This document shows positions 26,537 to 33,973 of a DNA stretch of 54,124 nt, piece by piece. The position numbers and the translations under genes are program-made. Below the pieces are notes generated by a model, which made no database searches, was not told the origin of the DNA, and saw nothing but the letters and a program-made list of their open reading frames with translations. Position 1 is the stretch's first letter. Every line of letters begins with the position of its first letter. The stretch covers positions 1-54,124 of the forward strand of contig DASWEY010000003.1 in the NCBI GenBank assembly GCA_036394575.1. Direction: 5' to 3'. The stretch is from UKL13-2 sp036394575. GTDB taxonomy: Bacteria > Pseudomonadota > Gammaproteobacteria > Burkholderiales > Usitatibacteraceae.

Positions 26537-27085
26537 TCAGGCGCGCGGTTTTTTCTTCGACGCCTGGAATTTCTTGGCGCCGTCGGTAATGGCCTTTTTC
26601 GCTTCTTCGGCGCCGACCCAGCCGTCGATCTTGACCCATTTACCGGGCTCGAGATCCTTGTAATGCTGGAAAAAATGGGCGATCTGGCTAAGGGTGATTT
26701 CCGGCAAATCGCGGACGCTTTGCACGCTGCGGTAAATGGAGGTGAGCTTGTCGATCGGCACCGCCAGCAATTTCTCGTCGCCGCCCGCCTCGTCGGTCAT
26801 CTTCAGCATGCCCAGCGGCCGGCAGCGCACCACCACACCGGGCACCAGGGCGAACGGGGTGACGACCAGCACATCCACCGGATCGCCGTCATCCGACAGG
26901 GTGTTCGGGATATAGCCGTAGTTGCAGGGATAGTGCATCGAGGTGGACATGAAACGATCGACGAACAAGGCGCCGGTTTCCTTGTCTACTTCATACTTGA
27001 TCGGATCGCCGTTCATCGGGATTTCGATCACGACATTGACATTATTGGGTACATCGGCGCCGGCATCGACTCGGTTCAGACTCAT
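26537..27085 (-). CDS. ppa: Inorganic pyrophosphatase (family I)
   Basis: A 182-residue soluble Mg2+-dependent enzyme hydrolysing pyrophosphate to phosphate. The active site signature DDGDPVDVLVV is at about residues 65-75. Other conserved parts are KYEVDKETGALFVDRF, MHYPCNYGYIPNTL and FFQHYKDLEPGKWVK. The C-terminus is lysine-rich. It is probably monocistronic, with a 212-bp gap to the divergent HNH gene. Confidence 0.96.
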   Translation of the reverse strand: MSLNRVDAGADVPNNVNVVIEIPMNGDPIKYEVDKETGALFVDRFMSTSMHYPCNYGYIPNTLSDDGDPVDVLVVTPFALVPGVVVRCRPLGMLKMTDEAGGDEKLLAVPIDKLTSIYRSVQSVRDLPEITLSQIAHFFQHYKDLEPGKWVKIDGWVGAEEAKKAITDGAKKFQASKKKPRA

Positions 27086-27297
27086 AGGGGCTTCTCAAGA
27101 GGGAAAAAATGGATTAGCCTCTAGTCGTGCGGCACGTCATACAGCATAGCCATACATGGTCATACGACCGGTCGCACCAGACTAAAGAGCATGGAGATTC
27201 AACAGGGATTCAGCAACACGGCCTCATCAGCAATACTCCAGCCTCGCATTATCGCCGTTCGTAACCCTTCCGCCAAGGGCGGAGCATCGGAGGATAC

Positions 27298-27999
27298 GTG
27301 CATCAAAGGAAGCAGGCGGGTCAACATCTGAAACATGCGAAGGTTCGCGTCGCCGCTGTGGAACAGGCCATACCAGTGGTCAAGGACGTGCTTGAGCCGG
27401 CGTTCTCGCTGTTTTCCGCGGAGGCGAAGCGCTTTCCGCTGATCCTGACGCTGGACCAGAACGGCATTCCCCATCGCTGGATCACTTGGCAGCATGCCGT
27501 CTGGTATTACGCCAAGCAGCGCATCGCCTGGGAAACCGGCTCGGAGGCCTTCACGGTCTGCGGCGGCAAATGCCGCGATACCGGCGAGGTTTCCACCGTC
27601 ACCGCCGCCTCGATCATCGCCATCAAGGGCAAGGCGATGGCAATCAAGGGCTTCAGCCAGGTGCCGCCGCTGAACAACCGCGAATTGTTCCACCGCGACC
27701 GCCATATCTGCGGCTATTGCGCCGGCGGCTTTTCGCATTCCAAGCTGACCCGCGATCACATCGTTCCCTACTCGCGCAACGGCGTCGACACCTGGATGAA
27801 CGTGGTCACCGCCTGCCGCAGCTGCAACGAGCGCAAGGGCTCACGCCTGCCCGAAGAAGCCGGCATGGAGCTGGTTTATGCACCCTACGTGCCGAACCGC
27901 GCCGAATTCCTGATCCTGGCCAATCGCCGCATCCTGACCGACCAGATGGAATTCCTGAAGCAGCATGTGGCGGCGCACAGCCGTGTGCACCTGAGCTGA
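27298..27999 (+). CDS. HNH endonuclease family protein
   Basis: A 233-residue protein. The start is a GTG preceded by GGAGG at 6 bp, stronger than any ATG. The C-terminal half carries a zinc-type HNH fold: ICGYCAGGF (first Cys pair), LTRDHIVPYSRNG (catalytic DH), WMNVVTACRSCNERKGSR (N, second Cys pair, K). The N-terminal half (VLEPAFSLFSAEAKRFPLIL; PHRWITWQHAVWYYAKQ) is of unknown function. Many betaproteobacteria carry such a chromosomal HNH protein outside phages, so it is not by itself a mobile-element sign. Confidence 0.87.
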   Translation: MHQRKQAGQHLKHAKVRVAAVEQAIPVVKDVLEPAFSLFSAEAKRFPLILTLDQNGIPHRWITWQHAVWYYAKQRIAWETGSEAFTVCGGKCRDTGEVSTVTAASIIAIKGKAMAIKGFSQVPPLNNRELFHRDRHICGYCAGGFSHSKLTRDHIVPYSRNGVDTWMNVVTACRSCNERKGSRLPEEAGMELVYAPYVPNRAEFLILANRRILTDQMEFLKQHVAAHSRVHLS

Positions 28000-28136
28000 G
28001 GCGGGTCCGCCGCGGCGCCGGCTAACAGGCCCGGACACGCAGCGGCAAGCTTTTTTCCTACCCGCACGAGTAGGTACTGCGGCCGGGCTTCACCGTATTC
28101 TCTCCGCTCGTGACTTGTTTTCACTGGAGAGAAGTC

Positions 28137-28451
28137 GTGCCTCTGTATATTCTGACGCTGGACCTGAAGCGGCCCATCGACCAATACCGCGATCTGACGC
28201 AAGGTATCGACGAATGCGGCCAGTGCTGGCGGGCGATGGAAACCGTCTGGTTCATCTCCTCGACCTGGCCGGCTGCGCAGATCGCCACCCATCTGAAGAA
28301 ATTGCTGCGCGCCAACGACATCATTTTCGTTGCGGCCGTCGGCGAGGACTCGGCTTGGAGCGGCTTCGCCCCCGGGGCCAGCGACTGGCTGCGCACCCGG
28401 GCAGCATGCGTCCCGCGCGAAGACAGCCGCCGGGAACTGGAAAAACTGTAG
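28137..28451 (+). CDS. Small protein resembling Cas2/SinR-like ferredoxin-fold proteins
   Basis: A 104-residue protein from a GTG start (PLYILTLDLKRP) with GGAGAGAAG just upstream; a longer in-frame start at 28110 would include that ribosome binding site. The layout, a first strand LYILTLDL, a helix, WRAMETVWFISSTWPAAQI, a helix, then NDIIFVAAVGEDSAW, resembles the SinR-like/Cas2-like fold found in stand-alone bacterial proteins. No CRISPR array or other cas gene is near. Similarity is inferred from pattern, so the family call is tentative and the function unknown. Confidence 0.6.
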   Translation: MPLYILTLDLKRPIDQYRDLTQGIDECGQCWRAMETVWFISSTWPAAQIATHLKKLLRANDIIFVAAVGEDSAWSGFAPGASDWLRTRAACVPREDSRRELEKL

Positions 28452-28478
28452 GCCTTGCGATGCCTGACAGTACAGTAC

Positions 28479-29528
28479 TCAGCGGCGCTTCGCCGGCTCC
28501 AGCAGCATCGCATCCCCGTAGCTGAAGAAACGGTAGCGCGACGTCACCGCGTGACGATAGGCGGCCATGATATGTTCATGCCCGGCAAACGCGGACACCA
28601 GCATCATCAGCGTCGATTTCGGTAGATGAAAATTGGTGATCAGGCGGTCGACCGTGTTGAATGCGTGGCCGGGGGTGATGAAAATGCGCGTCTCGTTCGA
28701 CTCCGCCCGCAGCGCCCCTTCGCGCGCGGCGGCTTCCAGGGTGCGCAGGCTGGTGGTGCCGACCGCGATCACGCGTCCGCCCAGGCGTTTTGCCTTGCTG
28801 ATGGCCTCGACCGTTTCGGGCGGCACCCGGTACCACTCGCTGTGCATGATGTGCCTGCCGATATCGTCGTCGCGCACCGGCTGAAAAGTCCCCGCGCCGA
28901 CATGCAGGGTGACATAGGCCAGCGCCACGCCACGCTGTTGCAGCGCATCCAGCAGCGGCCGATCGAAATGCAGGCCGGCCGTGGGCGCGGCCACTGAACC
29001 TTGATGACGCGCATATACCGTCTGATAGCGCAATTCATCGACCGCATCGGCCTGATGCGTGATGTACGGCGGCAGCGGTACCTGGCCATGGCGTTCCAGC
29101 ACCTCGTAAACGCCGGCATCGCCCTCGAAATGCAGCTCGAACAGATCGTCGACGCGCCGTACCATGGTGGCGACGACATCGTCGGCAAACAATAAGCGCG
29201 AACCCGGCTTGGGCGATTTGCTGGCGCGCACATGGGCGAGTGCCTGGTGCGAGCGCGGCGAATTGCCGTCCAGCACGCGTTCGATCAGCACCTCGACCGA
29301 ACCACCGGTCTCCTTGCGGCCGGACAGGCGCGCCTTGAGCACCCGCGTATCGTTGAACACCAGCACATCATTGGGCGCCAGCAAGGACGGCAGATCGGCG
29401 AACAGGCGATCGACGAGCACACCCGTGGCGCCATCCAGATGCAGCAGACGGCTGGCGGTGCGCGCGGCGGCCGGCTGCTGGGCGATCAGTTCCGGCGGCA
29501 ATTCATAGTCAAAATCGGCAAGTTTCAT
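28479..29528 (-). CDS. queA: S-adenosylmethionine:tRNA ribosyltransferase-isomerase
   Basis: A 349-residue enzyme transferring the ribosyl part of SAM to 7-aminomethyl-7-deazaguanine in tRNA, making epoxyqueuosine. The start MKLADFDYELPPELIAQQPA is the family N-terminus, so I use the ATG at 29528 rather than 29567. Conserved segments are VFNDTRVLKARL, QGSVAAPTAGLHFD, YVTLHVGAGTFQPV, HSEWYRV and NFHLPKSTLMMLVSAFAG. It is divergent from the tRNA-Leu gene with about 160 bp between. Confidence 0.96.
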   Translation of the reverse strand: MKLADFDYELPPELIAQQPAAARTASRLLHLDGATGVLVDRLFADLPSLLAPNDVLVFNDTRVLKARLSGRKETGGSVEVLIERVLDGNSPRSHQALAHVRASKSPKPGSRLLFADDVVATMVRRVDDLFELHFEGDAGVYEVLERHGQVPLPPYITHQADAVDELRYQTVYARHQGSVAAPTAGLHFDRPLLDALQQRGVALAYVTLHVGAGTFQPVRDDDIGRHIMHSEWYRVPPETVEAISKAKRLGGRVIAVGTTSLRTLEAAAREGALRAESNETRIFITPGHAFNTVDRLITNFHLPKSTLMMLVSAFAGHEHIMAAYRHAVTSRYRFFSYGDAMLLEPAKRR

Positions 29529-29560
29529 CGGTTCGGCAAAGGCGGCGGCTAGCCCGGACA

Positions 29561-29591
29561 CTGGCAAATGTCGCGCAGATTACGCTATAAT
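29561..29591 (+). promoter_or_regulatory. Candidate promoter for tRNA-Leu
   Basis: TATAAT at 29586-29591 is a consensus -10. CTGGCA at 29561-29566 is a poor -35 at 19 bp spacing. It lies about 100 bp upstream of the mature tRNA, leaving a 5' leader for RNase P to remove. Confidence 0.45.
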
Positions 29592-29690
29592 CCGCCCTCT
29601 TCAAAGCAAGCCGCAAAGTTAAATTTGCACGAGCATCAGGCGGGGCTACCACCTCGCCGAACGTAGGCAAGAGCAACGTTCACAATCTGT

Positions 29691-29777
29691 GCCGGGATGG
29701 CGGAACTGGTAGACGCACGGGACTCAAAATCCCGCGGTAGCAATACCGTGCCGGTTCGATTCCGGCTTCCGGCACCA
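29691..29777 (+). tRNA. tRNA-Leu (anticodon CAA)
   Basis: An 87-base gene including CCA. The acceptor arm GCCGGGA pairs with TTCCGGC before ACCA. The D arm has GGTAGACGC. The anticodon stem GGGA-CTCAAAA-TCCC gives anticodon CAA, reading UUG codons. The long variable arm (CGGTAGCAATACCG) is typical of class II tRNA-Leu, and the T arm GCCGGTTCGATTCCGGC is complete. CCA is encoded. Confidence 0.97.
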
Positions 29778-29780
29778 TAA

Positions 29781-29818
29781 GAAAGGGCATTGGCTGATCG
29801 CCAGTGCTCTTTCTTTTT
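29781..29818 (+). terminator. Rho-independent terminator after tRNA-Leu
   Basis: GAAAGGGCATTGGC, short loop, GCCAGTGCTCTTTC and then TTTTT. The stem is 14 pairs with few mismatches. It starts 4 bases after the tRNA CCA and is well placed to end the tRNA transcript. Confidence 0.85.
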
Positions 29819-29837
29819 GGGGTCAACGATAAAACAC

Positions 29838-29903
29838 GCAGAACGCCATTTGGCGCGGCTTTCGGGGCATTTTTGGCCTGGAAGGCGCGCCAGTGCTGGA
29901 TTC
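29838..29903 (-). repeat. Dispersed palindromic repeat, copy C
   Basis: Flanks GAACGCCATTTGGCGCGG and GGCGCGCCAGTGCTGG surround GGGGCATTTTTGGCC. It is copy B inverted, with one arm carrying TTTTT instead of AAAAA as expected for the opposite orientation of the loop. It lies just after the tRNA-Leu terminator and before the end of the GGDEF gene. Confidence 0.8.
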
Positions 29904-29970
29904 ACGCTAAAACGATGATGGGCCGGTTATTTTCGTAACAGGCTACGCAATTTTGCGCAAGCAATCGCGC

Positions 29971-31152
29971 TCACGGCAGCACATCAAATGTAGTCTTCTC
30001 TGGAACGTTGGCCGGCAAATCGAACTCGCCACCCCCCAGCGTTGGGGTATCTATACCCCCGATCATTGTGCAATTCCGTCCCGCAAGCTTGGCTTTATAC
30101 AAAGCGATATCCGCGGAACGCAACACGGCATGTCCGCTGTCCCCATGGTCAGGAAAGATGCCGACGCCTAGAGACAATGTGATTCCCCCAATGCGTTTGC
30201 CTTCGTGTTCAAACTCCAAAAGTTGCGCCCCCTGCCGGATCTCTTCGGCGCGCTCCAGGACGGTACTTTTCGAGGATTCGGTCATAAGGAGCACGAATTC
30301 CTCGCCCCCGTAGCGGGACACAATGTCCCCGGTCCGGGCAAGGGACCGCAAATGATTGCCGAAGACGCGAAGCACCTCATCGCCGGCCGCATGTCCGAAC
30401 GTATCGTTGACGCGTTTGAAATGATCGATGTCGATCATCATTATCCCGAACGTCAGATTGCCTCGGCGTGCACGGCTTTCCTCAAGGTAGAGCGACTCCT
30501 CCATGTAGCGACGGTTATGCAGACCGGTCAAAACGTCCCGCATGGCCTGATCGCGCAGACCTGTGTTCAAGCGCGTAAGTTCCTGTTCCGCCCACAACCG
30601 TTTCTTGATTTCCCTGTCGACAGCGGTTCGCGCCGCCTCGAGTTGCGAATTACATTTGGCCATGTCCCGACTGAGGTCGCCGTTGATCTTTTCCAGGCGT
30701 TCGACGCTGCGATAGAGCCGGCTTGCGAGCTGTCGCCACAATCCGTCAGCCAACATTGGCTCCAGTGAGACGACGGCGAGCGGCGGGCGCTCCGCCAGCG
30801 CAATATCGACGGTCGAAAACAGCACGCCGACACTTGCCTGCTTGACGACGAAGAAGACGCCATAGGCGCTGGCCACGGCGCGTGCTTCATTTTCAATGCA
30901 GGCCGGTGCCCGAAATATCACCGCCGGGTGGTTGCCGGCAGCGTCGGCGTACAGCGCCTGGACGAACTGGCCCCCGTCCATTTTTGTCATCACTGCATCT
31001 ATGATCACCAAATCGGGGGCCTCCGCACTGGCGATCTTCAACCCTTCCTCGCATTCCGACGACTCGATGACATGGTGATGCTCTGCTCTCAAGAACATCG
31101 CCGCGATGCGGCGATCGCTGGAGTCAGTCTCCACGATAAGAATACTGGCCAT
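29971..31152 (-). CDS. REC-GGDEF response regulator, diguanylate cyclase
   Basis: A 393-residue soluble protein. Residues 1-125 are a CheY-like receiver (ILIVETDSSDRR; phospho-acceptor Asp in DLVIIDAVMTKMDGG), followed by a coiled-coil linker (about 150-215), then a GGDEF domain from RDVLTGLHNRRYMEES. The active site is RYGGEEFVLL, so cyclic-di-GMP synthesis is expected. RTGD, five residues before GGEEF, is an intact product-inhibition I-site (RxxD). No EAL domain is present. It is last on the minus strand after two large kinases and the STAS-like gene, suggesting the kinases set c-di-GMP levels through this receiver. Confidence 0.92.
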   Translation of the reverse strand: MASILIVETDSSDRRIAAMFLRAEHHHVIESSECEEGLKIASAEAPDLVIIDAVMTKMDGGQFVQALYADAAGNHPAVIFRAPACIENEARAVASAYGVFFVVKQASVGVLFSTVDIALAERPPLAVVSLEPMLADGLWRQLASRLYRSVERLEKINGDLSRDMAKCNSQLEAARTAVDREIKKRLWAEQELTRLNTGLRDQAMRDVLTGLHNRRYMEESLYLEESRARRGNLTFGIMMIDIDHFKRVNDTFGHAAGDEVLRVFGNHLRSLARTGDIVSRYGGEEFVLLMTESSKSTVLERAEEIRQGAQLLEFEHEGKRIGGITLSLGVGIFPDHGDSGHAVLRSADIALYKAKLAGRNCTMIGGIDTPTLGGGEFDLPANVPEKTTFDVLP

Positions 31153-31266
31153 GATTTGTCGCGCGCGAACCCGCTCTACCGGATCACCGCGCTGGCGTTC
31201 GGCCGGACAGGACGAAGACCGTCGAACATCGACGTTGCCATGAGAACATCACTTGGCCTCCACATA

Positions 31267-31632
31267 TCATTCCTTCGCCTCAAGCCATCGCTGCGCCATC
31301 GCCTCGTTCAAAAAGCTGCGCATCTGAATTCCGTGTTGCTTCCCAACCAAGGCAACATATTCGTGTGAAATGCCGAGTTCCATCGAGTCACCAACCAAGG
31401 CTATTTTGTGGGCGGGATCCGCGCCAAGGCAGCTAAGGACATCCAGGAAGCCGGATTTCTCGGCCGTGAATGCCGGATTGGAGGAAAGAACGGAAATGAG
31501 GACCCTCGGTTGGCGATGCTTCAAGGCAGTCCTCGCAACAACGCGCAAGAACGCCTGCGTTTCCTGCATCGTTTCTCGATTAAAGAGTTCTGCTTTCAGG
31601 TAAGTAGCTTCTATCGAAATCCTGTACAGCAT
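31267..31632 (-). CDS. STAS/SEC14-like (SpoIIAA-like) small protein
   Basis: A 121-residue protein beginning MLYRISIEATYLKAELFNRE, followed by RVLISVLSSNPAFTAEKSG and HKIALVGDSMELGISHEYVA, ending with MRSFLNEAMAQRWLEAKE. This is the pattern of the SpoIIAA-like/STAS-SEC14 fold family common in environmental proteobacteria. Its ligand and function are unknown; within this island it may be a regulatory partner. It lies between the hybrid kinase and the GGDEF gene on the same strand. Confidence 0.72.
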   Translation of the reverse strand: MLYRISIEATYLKAELFNRETMQETQAFLRVVARTALKHRQPRVLISVLSSNPAFTAEKSGFLDVLSCLGADPAHKIALVGDSMELGISHEYVALVGKQHGIQMRSFLNEAMAQRWLEAKE

Positions 31633-31798
31633 GCTCTCCAGTGAACGCCATTAGGAACCCCTGTTTGGTAGCCGGAAACTTCCATTCGTCCAATCTCCAG
31701 TCAAGACAAGAATATGTAATAGCCGCCGGCTATTACGAATTGCGGCGACCCTTGATAGTCCGGATGATGCATGGCCCCACACCTGATGGCTCGCCAGA

Positions 31799-33958
31799 CT
31801 AGGCAAGCGAGGCCTGCGCCTTAGGGGATACTCCTACTCCATCAGATGGCATCGCCTCTTCGGCCAGGCTGCAGAGCGCGATTTTCAGCATCTGCATTTC
31901 GCGTTCCAGCGTTTCAAACCCTGCCATCACCTTCCCGCGCTCGCCCATCGGGCCACTGGCTTGAAGATTCTCGATCAACCCTTGGGCGCGCCCGGCCCCA
32001 AGGTTCAGCATCATGCCATGCAGCGTATGCAGGTCTTGCGCAAACTTTTCGACGTCGCGCCGGGCAAAGGCGCTCCGGCAGGCGACCAAAATCTTGTCGC
32101 AGTTGTCGACAAAAATATCGACAATCTCGGCAAGCAATCGAGGGTCGCCACCCACCCGTTCCATCAAGGCGGCACGATCAATGATATCCGGCGCGACCTC
32201 AGGCGAACCCGTACGCGCCTGTTCTACGGCCTCTATCAGCATTGCCGGCCGGATCGGCTTGGTCAGATAGCCATCCATGCCGGCTTGCTTACAGCGTTCA
32301 CGCATGACGACCGTCGCATTGGCCGTTAACGCGATGATCGGCGTGCGGCGACGCAACTTGATTTCGCTTTTGCGAATCGCAGCTGTCGTTTCAATGCCGT
32401 CAACGCCGGGCATTTGTACATCCATGAGGATGAGATCGAAAGTCCTTTGCGCTGTCTCGGCTATCGCAGCGGCTCCGCAGTCGACGGCCACTACGCGATG
32501 CCCGGCCTTCTCAAGCACGTGCTGCGCAAGACGGCGATTCACTTGATTGTCCTCAACAACAAGAATGGCCAGGTTCAATCGTTTTTTCTGTGCCGCTGTT
32601 GCCAACGGCAGGTACAGGTCCCCCTGATTCCCGTCAATCGCTCTGGCGGACCGGATAGGCGGCGTTTTTTGTGCACAAACATGCACGGTGAAATAAAAAG
32701 TACTTCCCTTCCCAGGCTGACTCTCGACCCAGATTCGCCCGTCCATCATTCGTACCAGCCGCGCAGAAATCGTCAACCCAAGTCCCGTGCCGCCAAACAC
32801 GCGGGTAGTGGAGGAGTCGCCCTGGAGGAACGGCTCGAAAATAGCGCGCTGCTTGTCATCGGAAATGCCGGTGCCCGTATCCCTGACCATGAACTGGAGG
32901 AACACCGCGCCATCATCGGCGGACTGAACTTCGACCGTGACCACGACTTCGCCATGCTCTGTGAACTTGATGGCATTGCCTGCGATATTGAGCAATATCT
33001 GCCGCAACCTGCCAGGGTCGCCCAGCAATGCGTCCGGCGCTTCCGTCGCCACGTTGCTAACAAGTTCCAGTCCTTTGCTGTGCGCCTGATGTGCAAGGGC
33101 TTTCAGCGCGTCACCGACGCAATCCCGCAATGAGAACGGAACGGTCTCGATTTCCAGGTGGCCTGCCTCGATTTTCGAGAAGTCCAGTATGTCGTTGACA
33201 ATGGTCAGGAGGGAATCGCAGGACGTTTTGACGATACCCAGATAATCGCGTTGTTCAGAGCTAGACGACGCTTCCAAAGCCAGTTCGGTCATACCGATAA
33301 TGGCATTCATGGGTGTGCGTATCTCGTGGCTCATATTGGCCAGGAAGGTTGATTTCGCGAGATTCGCCGCCTCCGCCGCGATCTTGGCACCGTACAGCTC
33401 GCTTTCCGTCTGCTTGCGGGCGTCTATTTCCTTACGCAACCGTTCATTGACTGAAATGAGGCTCGTGGTGCGCTCCCGCACCTTGAATTCGAGATCCTCG
33501 TTCAGCCTCGACAGTTCGCGCTCGGCAGCCTTGCGCCGGGCAATCTGTGCCGATAGTTGCGCAGTCTTGTCGTATAGATCGGCAAATATGGCGACCTTCG
33601 ACTTCAACACATCGGGATGCACCGGCTTGAGAATGTAGTCGACGGCACCCACTTCATAACCGCGGAACATGGATTGCATGTCCTCGAGCGCGGCGGTGAG
33701 AAAAATAATCGGCGTGTGGCGGGAGCGTATCCGCCCACGGACCAGGGCGGCAGTTTCAAAGCCATCGATCCCCGGCATGCGAATGTCCAGCAAAATGAGC
33801 GCGAAGTCGACTTTCAGGATCTTGCGCAGCGCCTCCTCCCCGGAGCGAGCGAGCACGATGTCACGATCCGGCTGGCTCAGCAGTTCCTGCATCGCGACCA
33901 GCGTTTGCGGCTCGTCATCGACCACAAGAATATTCGCTTTTGACAGGCCCTTCATCAC
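31799..33958 (-). CDS. Hybrid sensor kinase: REC-coiled coil-HisKA-HATPase-REC-Hpt
   Basis: A 719-residue cytoplasmic phosphorelay protein without membrane segments. Residues about 8-125 are a receiver (ILVVDDEPQTLV; LILLDIRMPGIDGFE), then a coiled coil (ERELSRLNEDLEFKVRERTT), a HisKA box (FLANMSHEIRTPMNAIIG) and ATPase motifs (GNAIKFTEHGEV; RDTGTGISDDKQ; GGTGLGLTISARLV). A second receiver follows (ILVVEDNQVNRRLA; LILMDVQMPGVDGIE; ALTAN), then a C-terminal Hpt with the phosphorylatable His in DLHTLHGMMLNLGA. All residues needed for a full relay are present. It begins 15 bp after the poly-HAMP kinase stop, so the two are co-expressed; its N-terminal receiver may be fed by that kinase. Confidence 0.92.
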   Translation of the reverse strand: MMKGLSKANILVVDDEPQTLVAMQELLSQPDRDIVLARSGEEALRKILKVDFALILLDIRMPGIDGFETAALVRGRIRSRHTPIIFLTAALEDMQSMFRGYEVGAVDYILKPVHPDVLKSKVAIFADLYDKTAQLSAQIARRKAAERELSRLNEDLEFKVRERTTSLISVNERLRKEIDARKQTESELYGAKIAAEAANLAKSTFLANMSHEIRTPMNAIIGMTELALEASSSSEQRDYLGIVKTSCDSLLTIVNDILDFSKIEAGHLEIETVPFSLRDCVGDALKALAHQAHSKGLELVSNVATEAPDALLGDPGRLRQILLNIAGNAIKFTEHGEVVVTVEVQSADDGAVFLQFMVRDTGTGISDDKQRAIFEPFLQGDSSTTRVFGGTGLGLTISARLVRMMDGRIWVESQPGKGSTFYFTVHVCAQKTPPIRSARAIDGNQGDLYLPLATAAQKKRLNLAILVVEDNQVNRRLAQHVLEKAGHRVVAVDCGAAAIAETAQRTFDLILMDVQMPGVDGIETTAAIRKSEIKLRRRTPIIALTANATVVMRERCKQAGMDGYLTKPIRPAMLIEAVEQARTGSPEVAPDIIDRAALMERVGGDPRLLAEIVDIFVDNCDKILVACRSAFARRDVEKFAQDLHTLHGMMLNLGAGRAQGLIENLQASGPMGERGKVMAGFETLEREMQMLKIALCSLAEEAMPSDGVGVSPKAQASLA

Positions 33959-33973
33959 ATGCGGCGAATCAGC

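Noticed and set aside
27298..27999. HNH gene as evidence for a prophage or intron
   Set aside because: No phage, intron or transposase genes surround it, and its base composition matches the neighbours.
28050..28080. Hairpin CCTAC...GTAGG next to a T run after the HNH gene
   Set aside because: The T run precedes the hairpin on the plus strand and would be an A run for the minus strand, so it is not a terminator; the stem is only 5 pairs.
28137..28451. CRISPR-Cas locus suggested by a Cas2-like protein
   Set aside because: There is no repeat-spacer array and no cas1 or effector gene in the window.
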